A DNA stretch of 15,816 bases, taken from NCBI GenBank assembly GCA_017542725.1, contig JAFXWR010000350.1, forward strand, positions 1 through 15,816, written 5' to 3'. The translations under genes and the position numbers were made by a program. The notes under the pieces were generated by a model, which saw only the letters and a program-made list of their open reading frames with translations, was not told the DNA's origin and did no database searches. The DNA is from Lachnospiraceae bacterium (lineage in GTDB: Bacteria; Bacillota_A; Clostridia; Lachnospirales; Lachnospiraceae). Each line of letters opens with the position of its first letter. Position 1 is the stretch's first letter. Of the stretch, positions 1 through 7,917 are shown one piece after another.

Positions 1-963
1 AAAGGAATTGCAATTGTATTCATATCATATAGATTAAATGAAATTTTAGATATTTGCAATCGAGTTGTAGTCATAAGAGATGGTTATGTGGTAAAAGATA
101 GTGACATAGATAAGATTACTGTAGAAGAGATAACTAAACAGATGATAGGTAGAGAAGTAGATACTAAGGCAAGAAAAACTAGAAGTAATCAGAGTAATGA
201 CATAATAATGTCTATAAAAAATCTTTATGTAGATATGCCTGGTGAAAATGTAAAAAATCTTTCACTAGATATAAGAGATGGCGAGATTCTTGGTATAGGT
301 GGACTTGCGGGTCAAGGAAAACTTGGCATACCAAATGGCATAATGGGTCTTTACGATGCAGAAGGAGAAGTCGTATATAAAAATGAAAAAATAAACATAA
401 ATGACCCGATGAGTTCGCTGAGTAGAGATATAGCATTCGTATCTGAGGATAGAAGAGGAGTAGGACTTTTATTAGATGAGTCGCTCGAATGGAATATTTC
501 TTTTTTGACAATGCAGGTTAAAAATAAGTTTTTGAAAAATCTTTTTGGAAAATTCATTTCATTTAGAGATAACAATGAAATAAAAAATGTTACAGACCAT
601 TATATAGATGCACTGAATATAAAATGTACAAGCTCAAAGCAAAAAGCAAAAGAGTTATCAGGTGGAAATCAGCAGAAGGTGTGTCTAGCTAAGGCATTTG
701 CCATGAATCCAAAATTCCTTTTTGTATCTGAACCAACTCGAGGCATAGATGTAGGTGCAAAGGCATTGGTACTTGATGCACTTAAAGGTTATAATGAGAA
801 GCATGGCACTACGGTAGTTATGATTTCATCTGAGATAGAAGAACTTAGGCAGATTTGCGACAGGATAGCGATAGTTTCAGATGGTAAAATTGCAGGAATC
901 TATGATGCTTCTGAATCAGTAGAAAAGTTTGGTGCACTTATGATTGGTGCAAATGCGGCTTAA
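1..963 (+). CDS. BMP-type ABC importer ATPase (5'-truncated)
   Basis: C-terminal part of a two-domain (RbsA/YufO-like) ATPase that energises uptake of a nucleoside or simple sugar. The frame is open from base 1, so the start lies outside the window. The first residues (IAIVFISYRLNEI, then a strand ending in VVVIRDGYVV) are the end of the first nucleotide-binding domain. A complete second domain follows: a Walker A-like GLAGQGKLG, the signature LSGGNQQK and the Walker B region FLFVSEPTRGIDVGAK. Oddities: the switch position of domain 1 reads SYR where the family usually has SHK or SHR; Walker A has L where S/T is expected; Walker B has S before the catalytic E. Two permeases follow closely, which supports the importer role. 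The substrate is not readable; the BMP/nucleoside class is inferred from the permease pair. No binding protein is visible and it presumably lies upstream. Confidence 0.9.
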   Translation, partial: KGIAIVFISYRLNEILDICNRVVVIRDGYVVKDSDIDKITVEEITKQMIGREVDTKARKTRSNQSNDIIMSIKNLYVDMPGENVKNLSLDIRDGEILGIGGLAGQGKLGIPNGIMGLYDAEGEVVYKNEKININDPMSSLSRDIAFVSEDRRGVGLLLDESLEWNISFLTMQVKNKFLKNLFGKFISFRDNNEIKNVTDHYIDALNIKCTSSKQKAKELSGGNQQKVCLAKAFAMNPKFLFVSEPTRGIDVGAKALVLDALKGYNEKHGTTVVMISSEIEELRQICDRIAIVSDGKIAGIYDASESVEKFGALMIGANAA

Positions 964-977
964 AGGGTGGTGTGAAG

Positions 978-2036
978 ATGAAAGATAAAAAATTTGATAT
1001 AAAAAATCTTATAAATGATTTCGGAGTTCCAAGACTTATTATACTTGGCTTTTTGATGCTTTTATTTATACTCGCTCCCTTTGTAGGAGCTGATTTGCCT
1101 ACTCAGTTTACAAATCTTTTTAATAGGTTTAGTTGGAATGCCGTGTTAGTACTTGCGATGGTTCCTATGATTCATAGTGGCTGCGGACTAAATTTTGGAC
1201 TTCCATTTGGAATCATAGCAGGACTACTTGGAGGTACTATAGCGATAGAACTTGGGTTTACAGGAGCCATAAGTTTTTTGATGGCTATACTTTTTGCTAC
1301 ACCATTTGCAATAATTTTTGGATATCTCTATGGTATCTTACTCAATCACATAAAAGGTGGAGAGATGATGGTTGCAACCTATGTAGGATTTTCTGCAGTA
1401 TCATTTATGTGCATGATGTGGCTCTTACTTCCATACCATAGCCCTACCATGGTTTGGGGATATGAGGGAAAAGGACTCAGAACTACTATATCACTTGAAG
1501 GATTTTATGATAAAGTTTTATCAAAATTTCTTGAGATTAAGATAGGGAATTTTTCATTCCCAACTGGTGCGATACTTTTCTTTGCACTTTTAAGTTTTCT
1601 CATGTGGTGCTTCCTTAGAACTAAAACTGGCACAGCGATGACTGCAGTTGGTTCAAATCCAGTGTTTGCAAAAGCATCAGGAGTAAATATTGATAAGATA
1701 AGAACACTATCGGTAATTATGTCAACATGGCTCGCTGCTATAGGTATACTTATATATGAACAGGGATTTGGATTTATACAACTTTACATGGCACCATTTA
1801 ATATGGCGCTCCCTGCAGTTTCTGCAATACTAATTGGTGGTGCATCGGTCAATAAAGCGAGTATTGCAAATGTTATAATAGGAACTTTACTTTTCCAAGG
1901 TATAGTTACTATGACTCCAACAGTTATGAACTCTATGATACATATGGACATGAGTGAAGTTATAAGAATAATAGTTTCAAATGGTATGATACTTTATGCA
2001 CTTACCAGAAAAACAAATGAAGGGAGGAGAGCATAA
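978..2036 (+). CDS. ABC importer permease 1 (BMP/branched-chain type)
   Basis: Integral membrane permease of about 352 residues with many hydrophobic segments. It has the cytoplasmic coupling loop typical of this class (FLRTKTGTAMTAVGSNP, then AKASGVNIDKIRTLS) and a glycine-rich LIGGASVNKASI stretch near the C-terminus. The ATG at 978 was chosen because GGGTGG at 965-970 gives normal spacing; a GTG at 972 would sit directly on that site. It starts 14 bases after the ATPase stop and overlaps the next permease by one base (TAATG), so the genes are translated as a unit. With its sister permease it should form the heterodimeric channel. The substrate is not identifiable. Confidence 0.9.
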   Translation: MKDKKFDIKNLINDFGVPRLIILGFLMLLFILAPFVGADLPTQFTNLFNRFSWNAVLVLAMVPMIHSGCGLNFGLPFGIIAGLLGGTIAIELGFTGAISFLMAILFATPFAIIFGYLYGILLNHIKGGEMMVATYVGFSAVSFMCMMWLLLPYHSPTMVWGYEGKGLRTTISLEGFYDKVLSKFLEIKIGNFSFPTGAILFFALLSFLMWCFLRTKTGTAMTAVGSNPVFAKASGVNIDKIRTLSVIMSTWLAAIGILIYEQGFGFIQLYMAPFNMALPAVSAILIGGASVNKASIANVIIGTLLFQGIVTMTPTVMNSMIHMDMSEVIRIIVSNGMILYALTRKTNEGRRA

Positions 2037-3118
2037 TGAAATTTGATTTGAAAAAATTTCTTGCAGATCGTTCCGTCCCTATAATGTTTATAATTATATG
2101 TTCCGTATGTATACCACTCAGTGGTTTCTCTACAGGTTATCTTTTAAATGAGATAGTTACAAGAATTGTTAGAAATACATTTTTGATTTTGAGTCTTTTG
2201 ATACCAATAATGGCAGGTATGGGACTTAACTTTGGTATGACTTTAGGTGCTATGGCAGGAGAAATTGCACTTATATTAACATCTGACTGGCAAATCTGGG
2301 GAATACCTGGAGTTGTACTTGCTATGATTTTATCTATTCCTATATCAATTTTACTTGGAGCACTTTGCGGAACGCTCCTTAATAAATCAAAAGGTAGAGA
2401 AATGATTACAAGTTATATAATAAGTTTCTTTATCAATGGTATATATCAATTAGTTGTTTTATATATGATGGGACCTATTATACCGATAATTCATGAAGCA
2501 ATAAAACTCCCAAGAGGTTATGGCATTAGAAACACTGTAAGCCTATTGAATTTGAGACAATCTATAGACAATCTTATTTCTATAAATATCTTTGGTGTCA
2601 AAATACCAGTAGCGAGTTTCTTGATAATCATTGCGCTCTGCATATTTATACTTTGGTTTACAAAAACTAAACTTGGTCAAGATATGAGGGCGGTTGGACA
2701 AAATATGGAAGTTGCAAGAGCCGCTGGTATAAATGTAGAGAGGACGAGAGTTTTATCTATAGTTATGTCAACAGTACTTGCGGGATTTGGTATGATACTT
2801 TATCTTCAAAATATGGGAAATATCGCGACTTATAGTTCTCATAGTCAGATAGGAATGTTCTGTATAGCAGCACTTCTTGTAGGAGGGGCATCAGTAGATA
2901 AGGCAAGTATCGGAAATGTTTTTCTCGGTGTTATACTTTTCCATCTTATGTTTATAGTTGCACCAAAGGCTGGAACAGTTATAACTGGTGACTCAATGAT
3001 TGGAGAATATTTTAGAGTATTCATATCTTATGGAGTCATAACTCTTGCGCTCGTAATGTATGAGACGAAGAAACATAAAAAGAAGAAAATGGCGGAGGGA
3101 AGTGACGATGAAAAATAA
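2036..3118 (+). CDS. ABC importer permease 2 (BMP/branched-chain type)
   Basis: Second membrane subunit, 360 residues, clearly paralogous to the preceding permease. It has the same coupling loop (TKTKLGQDMRAVGQN, then ARAAGINVERTRVLS) and the same LLVGGASVDKASIGN stretch. AGGGAGGAGA at 2021-2030 serves the ATG at 2036, and the start overlaps the upstream stop. The C-terminus is very basic (ETKKHKKKKMAEG) and its coding end overlaps the next start by 11 bases. Two distinct permease genes beside one double ATPase is the usual YufOPQ-like arrangement of BMP-family importers. Confidence 0.9.
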   Translation: MKFDLKKFLADRSVPIMFIIICSVCIPLSGFSTGYLLNEIVTRIVRNTFLILSLLIPIMAGMGLNFGMTLGAMAGEIALILTSDWQIWGIPGVVLAMILSIPISILLGALCGTLLNKSKGREMITSYIISFFINGIYQLVVLYMMGPIIPIIHEAIKLPRGYGIRNTVSLLNLRQSIDNLISINIFGVKIPVASFLIIIALCIFILWFTKTKLGQDMRAVGQNMEVARAAGINVERTRVLSIVMSTVLAGFGMILYLQNMGNIATYSSHSQIGMFCIAALLVGGASVDKASIGNVFLGVILFHLMFIVAPKAGTVITGDSMIGEYFRVFISYGVITLALVMYETKKHKKKKMAEGSDDEK

Positions 3119-3575
3119 AAGTTTAATTTATAAAATTATACTTGTCCTAGTTCTTGTAGTCATTTGTTTCATCATGATATATATAGGAAGAGGACATACT
3201 TTGTATTTTGATAGTAAGAGTATGGAGGTAGATGGCGTAACAATTAATCCGCCTTATCGTATCCAAGTGAATGTAAAGGGCAAAGAAGTTGCTGACCTTA
3301 AAGATGGTGATAGAGGTATGGCTATCTGGATAGGACCTAAGGCTCACATTGAATTAGTAGTAACAAAGGAGAAGGGTGTTGGTAAAGAAAATATTAAGTA
3401 TGATGTGCCACTTCCAAGAAAATATGATGGAGTTGTAATTAATCTTGTGGGACTCCTGAATAATGCAAAGTATGACGAATATATAAGTGAGTTTGTGCCA
3501 CTAGCGACAGCAACTTCAGATAGCGAGGAAGAAGTGGTTATAGATGATATGGGGGAACTTGGATTTGGAGAGTAA
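3108..3575 (+). CDS. Small membrane-anchored protein of ABC operon, function unknown
   Basis: Unrecognised protein of about 155 residues. The N-terminus is MKNKSLIYK followed by one strongly hydrophobic segment (about residues 9-27), so it is probably anchored with the rest outside. The outer part looks beta-rich (VDGVTINPPYRIQVNVKG; AHIELVVTKEKG) and ends in an acidic tail. The ATG at 3108 was preferred over an upstream ATG at 3060 because GCGGAGGGA (3092-3100) lies at normal spacing and the segment from 3060 would be only a basic overlap with the permease. It overlaps the permease by 11 bases and pepD by about 32, so it is translationally coupled to both. An accessory role in the importer is inferred from position only. 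Confidence 0.75.
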   Translation: MKNKSLIYKIILVLVLVVICFIMIYIGRGHTLYFDSKSMEVDGVTINPPYRIQVNVKGKEVADLKDGDRGMAIWIGPKAHIELVVTKEKGVGKENIKYDVPLPRKYDGVVINLVGLLNNAKYDEYISEFVPLATATSDSEEEVVIDDMGELGFGE

Positions 3576-5064
3576 AATTGGAAATTTAGAACCAAAGAAA
3601 GTATTTAAGTATTTTTCTGATATATGTAAGATTCCACATGGCAGTGGAAACCTTGATGGCATAGTTAATTATCTTGTAGAATTTGCAAAATCGCATAGTT
3701 TAAAGTACATAGTGGATGATGCTAAAAATGTCGTAATATACAGTAGAGGCGAAGCTTGCGAGCCCGTTATATTGCAAGCCCACACTGACATGGTCTGTGT
3801 CAAAGATTCAAACTCCACTAAAGATTTATCTAAAGACCCACTCGACATATATGTAGATGGAAATTATCTTAGAGCCAAAGGCACAAGTCTTGGCGCTGAT
3901 GATGGTATAGGCGTAGCAATCATTCTTTCTATACTTGACGATGCGGATGAAAAATTTCCGCCTATAGAGGCACTTTTTACATCCGATGAAGAGAATGGTA
4001 TGAATGGTGCTCTTGCTATTGATGGAAGTTTGTTCAAAGGAAAAAAATTAATCAATCTCGATTCAGAAACTGAAAGTGAGCTTACAGTGTCTTGTGCAGG
4101 TGGAACACAATACTTAAGTGAAATTCCTATTACTAGAGAAGAATCTATATGTTGTAGGGGCGAAGCTTGTGAGCCCGATTATAAAAAATATACTATAAAA
4201 ATTTCCGGCCTACTTGGTGGCCACTCTGGCATGGAAATTCATAAGGGCAGAGCCAATGCAATTGTTGAAGTAGCCAATGTACTAAAATCTATGGAAGAAG
4301 AGAATATAGATTTTTATCTTGTGTCTATAGATGCTGGAAAATTTGACAATGTTATTTGCCCTGAGGCAGAAGGTTATGTGCTTATTAACTCACATGACGA
4401 AGATAAATTCAAAAATTTAATTTCAAAACTTGATGCTGACTTAAAATATGAATACCAACTAACTGACAAAAACATCACACTTGAAACTAAACCCGTAGAG
4501 GAGGACATTCTGTCGTCCCATGTAGGGGCGGGAACTGCGAGCCCGCTTGACAAAAACTCCACTCAAAAAATCATTGACATCTTAATCACCATCCCCCAAG
4601 GCTTAATTGAGATAAGCCAAGAGTTTATCAATATCCCATGGACTTCACTAAATCTTGGAGTGATAAAAACTGAAAGTGATAAGATAGTATTGTCTGGTCT
4701 CATTAGATCAAATAATGATTTTAAAAGAATAAAACTTGTGAGAAAGTTTGAAACTATAATAAAAAATGCTGGAGGAAAATTCTTTGACAAAGGTCACTAT
4801 CCTGCATGGGAATACAACAAGAATTCAAAATTAAAAGAAGACATATTGAAAGCTTATAAGAACTCCTATGGACGAGATATGGAAGTTGTGGCGACACATG
4901 GAGGACTTGAAAGTGGTCTATTCATCGAGAAAATTAAGGGACTAGAGGTCGTATCTATAGGTCCAACTATGGAGGGTGTTCATAGTGCAGACGAGAAACT
5001 GCATATTGATACGGTTGGGAAATTATATAGTTTCCTTATAGAGTATTTAAAAGACTGCAAATAA
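3544..5064 (+). CDS. pepD: Xaa-His dipeptidase PepD (M20C aminoacyl-histidine dipeptidase)
   Basis: Cytoplasmic di-zinc dipeptidase that hydrolyses dipeptides such as Xaa-His and feeds amino-acid metabolism. All M20C landmarks are present: H80 and D82 in LQAHTDMV, D119 in GADDGIG, E149-E150 in TSDEENG, D173 in NLDSETES, the lid motif GGHSGMEIHKGRANA and the last metal ligand H480 in GVHSADE. Numbering from the ATG matches the classical PepD residues (80, 119, 149/150, 173) up to D173. The final His is about 19 residues later than the usual 461, in line with extra residues encoded by two GC-rich repeat copies (residues 205-211 and 327-334). A third copy encodes residues 68-74. The start is uncertain: ATG 3544 (GAGGAAG upstream), or TTG 3559 or 3565 after GGGGGAA. 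It is the last gene before the terminator at 5063. Confidence 0.93.
   Translation: MIWGNLDLESKIGNLEPKKVFKYFSDICKIPHGSGNLDGIVNYLVEFAKSHSLKYIVDDAKNVVIYSRGEACEPVILQAHTDMVCVKDSNSTKDLSKDPLDIYVDGNYLRAKGTSLGADDGIGVAIILSILDDADEKFPPIEALFTSDEENGMNGALAIDGSLFKGKKLINLDSETESELTVSCAGGTQYLSEIPITREESICCRGEACEPDYKKYTIKISGLLGGHSGMEIHKGRANAIVEVANVLKSMEEENIDFYLVSIDAGKFDNVICPEAEGYVLINSHDEDKFKNLISKLDADLKYEYQLTDKNITLETKPVEEDILSSHVGAGTASPLDKNSTQKIIDILITIPQGLIEISQEFINIPWTSLNLGVIKTESDKIVLSGLIRSNNDFKRIKLVRKFETIIKNAGGKFFDKGHYPAWEYNKNSKLKEDILKAYKNSYGRDMEVVATHGGLESGLFIEKIKGLEVVSIGPTMEGVHSADEKLHIDTVGKLYSFLIEYLKDCK
3743..3766 (+). repeat. GC-rich dispersed repeat, copy A, inside pepD
   Basis: Left arm GTAGAGGCGAAGC (one mismatch to the GTAGGGG form) and right arm TTGCGAGCCCG. 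It is read in frame in pepD as RGEACEP (residues 68-74), in the loop between two beta strands just before the zinc ligand H80. It is much richer in G+C than its surroundings. Confidence 0.8.
4153..4177 (+). repeat. GC-rich dispersed repeat, copy B, inside pepD
   Basis: Left arm TGTAGGGGCGAAGC and right arm TTGTGAGCCCG. It lies in the same reading phase as copy A, so it encodes the same heptapeptide RGEACEP (residues 205-211). It sits in a loop just before the ISGLLGGHSG lid-domain motif. Confidence 0.85.
4521..4545 (+). repeat. GC-rich dispersed repeat, copy C, inside pepD
   Basis: Left arm TGTAGGGGCG, a diverged centre GGAAC, and right arm TGCGAGCCCG. It is read in a different phase from copies A and B and encodes VGAGTASP (residues 327-334), in a charged linker region of PepD. 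It keeps the frame open. Confidence 0.7.
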
Positions 5065-5086
5065 GAGCCTATAATGGCTCTTTTTT
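5063..5086 (+). terminator. Rho-independent terminator after pepD
   Basis: Stem AAGAGCC (5063-5069), loop TATAAT, stem GGCTCTT (5076-5082), with the T run continuing to 5086. It starts at the pepD stop codon and closes the ABC-pepD operon. Confidence 0.85.
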
Positions 5087-5111
5087 GGTTATACAGTGTA
5101 TAAATTATTGG

Positions 5112-5140
5112 TTGACATCTTGTCATAATTTTAATATAAT
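5112..5140 (+). promoter_or_regulatory. Sigma-A-type promoter for putP
   Basis: Consensus TTGACA (5112-5117), a 17-base spacer and consensus TATAAT (5135-5140). It lies just after the pepD terminator and about 75 bases before the putP start. It probably also drives the prd genes downstream. Confidence 0.85.
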
Positions 5141-5168
5141 ATTATTAAGAAAAAATTAAGAAATTTAA

Positions 5169-5190
5169 ATCCGTTGTATGGGTAACGGAT
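5169..5190 (+). promoter_or_regulatory. Leader stem-loop upstream of putP
   Basis: Inverted repeat ATCCGTT (5169-5175) and AACGGAT (5184-5190) around an 8-base loop, inside the predicted 5' leader and 12 bases before GAGGAG (5203-5208). No T run follows, so it is not a terminator. It could stabilise the mRNA or bind a regulator; no function is shown. Confidence 0.4.
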
Positions 5191-5215
5191 GGGTTTCAGA
5201 TTGAGGAGAAAGATT

Positions 5216-6760
5216 ATGAATACGAGTTTTGAAATTCTTGCCGTGATTGTTATTTATCTTTTACTTGTAATCTTTACTGGAGTAATGATTGGCCGTAGAA
5301 CTAAGCAAAACAGTGAAGGATTCTTCCTTGGGGGCCGTGGTATGGGACCGCTTGTTACTGCGATGTCAGCAGAAGCGAGTGATATGAGTTCATACCTACT
5401 TATGGGTATACCAGGAGTAGCATATCTTACAGGACTTGCAGATGCAACTTGGACAGCTATAGGACTTGGTATAGGTACATATCTCAATTTCTTATTAGTA
5501 TCAAAGAGGCTTCGTCGTTATAGTGCAAAGATTGATGCTATAACTATTCCTGGTTTCTTTTCAAAGAGATTTGGTGATAAGACAAGCACTTTAGAGACTG
5601 TCGCTGCACTTATCATCATTATATTCTTTATACCTTATGTAGCATCTGGACTTCAGGCTATAGGTAAATTATTTACAACACTCTTTGATATGAATTACAT
5701 GGTAGGAGTTGTTATTGGTGCTGTTGTTATACTTTCATATTCAGCAATAGGAGGATTCGGTTCTGTAGCTGTTATGGACCTTATCCAATCTATCATAATG
5801 ACATTTGCACTTGTTGTTATAGTATTTTTTGCTATCAATAAAGCAGGCGGATGGGCAAATGCAATGACATACTTAAAAGGTCTCCCAGGATATATGGCTT
5901 TAAACCAAACTTATGATCCAGGAACTAACACAGCTGGTGCATATGGATTAATTACAATTATATCAACTATGGCATGGGGACTTGGATATTTTGGTATGCC
6001 ACATATCTTAGTTCGTTTTATGTCAATTAGACACGAAGACGAATTGAAAACTTCTCGTCGTATTGCTACTACCTGGGTATTTATTTCAATGGGAGTTGCA
6101 ATTATCATTGGTATCATTGGTAAGGCAATGTCAAATGAGGGTGTAATTGCACAGCTCAGCGGTTCAGATTCAGAGAGAGTTATTATACATATAGCAAATC
6201 TTCTTGCTAAAAATGGTGTGTTCTTTGCAATTGTTGCAGGTATCATCTTGGCAGGAATTTTAGCAGCAACTATGTCTACTGCAGATTCACAGCTTCTATG
6301 TGCAGCTTCATCATTCTCAGAAAATATTATGAAGGGCACATTTAAGAAGAAACTTGATGAGAAGCAATCACTTGTTGCAGCAAGATGTACAATAATTGTA
6401 ATTGTATTATTAGCAATCATTATAGCAAGCAATCCAGACTCACCTATTGGAAAGAGTATATTCCAAGTAGTTGCATTTGCATGGGCTGGATTTGGTGCAT
6501 GCTTTGGTCCTGGAATGCTCCTTGCATTATTTGATAAGAGAATGAATAAGCAAGGTATCGGAGCTGGTATGATAGCAGGTGCAGTAGTAATATTCGTTTG
6601 GAAGTTTATGGTTCGCCCACTTGGTGGAGTATGGAACATTTATGAACTTCTTCCTGCATTCTTAGTAAACCTCATTGTAGCAATTATTGTTTCAAAGGTT
6701 ACAGCACCTCCAGAGAAAGAGATTCAAGATACATTTGATGAGGTTATGACAAATATTTAA
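5216..6760 (+). CDS. putP: Na+/proline symporter PutP (SSS family)
   Basis: Sodium-coupled membrane symporter, about 514 residues, predicted to import proline. Strong family motifs: GGRGMGPLVTAMSAEASDMS near the N-terminus (D56 corresponds to the Na+-related Asp of E. coli PutP), LLMGIPGVAYLTGL, and the Na+ site segment AATMSTADSQLL with S354-T355. About a dozen hydrophobic helices span the length. The ATG at 5216 was chosen over the ATG at 5189 because GAGGAG at 5203-5208 has correct spacing and the longer N-terminus would be basic and unlike the family. Proline as substrate is supported by PutP similarity and by the proline racemase and Prd genes directly downstream. Other SSS solutes are possible but less likely. 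Confidence 0.92.
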   Translation: MNTSFEILAVIVIYLLLVIFTGVMIGRRTKQNSEGFFLGGRGMGPLVTAMSAEASDMSSYLLMGIPGVAYLTGLADATWTAIGLGIGTYLNFLLVSKRLRRYSAKIDAITIPGFFSKRFGDKTSTLETVAALIIIIFFIPYVASGLQAIGKLFTTLFDMNYMVGVVIGAVVILSYSAIGGFGSVAVMDLIQSIIMTFALVVIVFFAINKAGGWANAMTYLKGLPGYMALNQTYDPGTNTAGAYGLITIISTMAWGLGYFGMPHILVRFMSIRHEDELKTSRRIATTWVFISMGVAIIIGIIGKAMSNEGVIAQLSGSDSERVIIHIANLLAKNGVFFAIVAGIILAGILAATMSTADSQLLCAASSFSENIMKGTFKKKLDEKQSLVAARCTIIVIVLLAIIIASNPDSPIGKSIFQVVAFAWAGFGACFGPGMLLALFDKRMNKQGIGAGMIAGAVVIFVWKFMVRPLGGVWNIYELLPAFLVNLIVAIIVSKVTAPPEKEIQDTFDEVMTNI

Positions 6761-6772
6761 TGATTAGTTTTG

Positions 6773-6796
6773 AGAGCGGTCGAGTGCCGCTCTTTA
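6773..6796 (+). terminator. Weak terminator or attenuator hairpin between putP and prdF
   Basis: Stem AGAGCGG (6773-6779) and CCGCTCT (6787-6793) around a 7-base loop, followed by only a short TTAATAT tail. The weak tail suggests partial termination, which would lower prd expression relative to putP. Confidence 0.5.
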
Positions 6797-6856
6797 ATAT
6801 GTTTAAAGTTAGACTTGGATGTTAATAAATATAAAGTTTTAAGGAGGAAATGTTTT

Positions 6857-7909
6857 ATGAATTTAACAAGAAAAGTAGACTATAGTAAGTATGAGCAAGT
6901 GTTACAAGTTATTGACTCTCACACAGTTGGAGAGTTTTGTCGTATTGTAACTGGTGGTTTTAAGGAGCCAGAAGGCAATACAATGATTGAGAAAAAGAAT
7001 TGGATGAAGAAAAATGCTGACCACCTTAGAACTGCACTTATGCTTGAGCCAAGAGGACATAGGGAAATGTTTGGTGCATTTTTAGTAGAGCCAATACATA
7101 AAGAAGCACAATTTGGTGTAATATTTATGGATACAGGTGGATACTTAAATATGTGTGGGCACTGCACAATCGGAACTGTAACTTGTATACTTGAAGGTGG
7201 ACTTCTTCCTATGAAGGAAGGTTTGAATGAAGTAGTTCTTGAAGCGCCAGCAGGTATAATCAGAACTAAAGCAATAGTTGAAAATGGAAAAGTAGAATCA
7301 GTTACACTTACAAATGTTCCAGCATTTGTTTACAAAGACAAATTAGAAACCACTATAGATTTTGAAGGAACAACTTATAAAGTTCCTTATACTATATCAT
7401 TTGGTGGTTCATTCTTTGCAATAGTAGACACTACTAAAGTTACTCCAGCTATTCCTAAGATTGAAGCACATAATGCAGGTTGGTATGCTAACTTTGGTAT
7501 GGCATTACTTCCAAAAGTAAATGCAGAGCAAAAAGTTAAACATCCACTGCTTGATATCACAACAATAGACCTTATGGAATTCTATGGAGATACTCCAAAT
7601 CCAGACAAAGCAGATAAGAGAAATACAGTTGTATTTGGTGACCATTCAGTTGATAGATCACCTTGTGGAACTGGAACATCTGCTAAACTTGCCACTCTTT
7701 ATCACGAGGGAAAAATTAAGCAGGGCGAAGTATTTAGATATGAAAGTATTATAGGTTCTATATTTAAGGGAGTATTCAATTCAACTACTAAGGTAGGAGA
7801 ATTTGATGCAGTTATTCCTGAAATTACAGGAAGTTGTTACTTGACTGGTGTTTCTGATTACATAATTGATCAAGAAGATGCTCAGAGATATGGCTTCGTA
7901 GTTGGATAG
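6857..7909 (+). CDS. prdF: Proline racemase
   Basis: Interconverts L- and D-proline by a two-cysteine mechanism, supplying D-proline for reductive Stickland fermentation. About 350 residues. Both catalytic cysteines are present: C100 in NMCGHCTIG and C270 in DRSPCGTGTSA, so it is a racemase/epimerase rather than a dehydratase, where the first Cys is replaced. The ATG at 6857 is preceded by AAGGAGG (6841-6847); an upstream frame start at 6770 runs through the hairpin region and has no such site. 4-Hydroxyproline 2-epimerase is the main alternative, since it shares these motifs. Position between putP and prdD/prdE makes proline racemase the better call. The prdD ribosome binding site overlaps its stop. 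Confidence 0.9.
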   Translation: MNLTRKVDYSKYEQVLQVIDSHTVGEFCRIVTGGFKEPEGNTMIEKKNWMKKNADHLRTALMLEPRGHREMFGAFLVEPIHKEAQFGVIFMDTGGYLNMCGHCTIGTVTCILEGGLLPMKEGLNEVVLEAPAGIIRTKAIVENGKVESVTLTNVPAFVYKDKLETTIDFEGTTYKVPYTISFGGSFFAIVDTTKVTPAIPKIEAHNAGWYANFGMALLPKVNAEQKVKHPLLDITTIDLMEFYGDTPNPDKADKRNTVVFGDHSVDRSPCGTGTSAKLATLYHEGKIKQGEVFRYESIIGSIFKGVFNSTTKVGEFDAVIPEITGSCYLTGVSDYIIDQEDAQRYGFVVG

Positions 7910-7917
7910 GAGAAAGT

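Noticed and set aside
5911..6639. Long minus-strand ORF opposite putP (242 codons)
   Set aside because: It is a shadow of the well-supported putP frame, has no ribosome binding site, and its composition mirrors membrane-protein codons.
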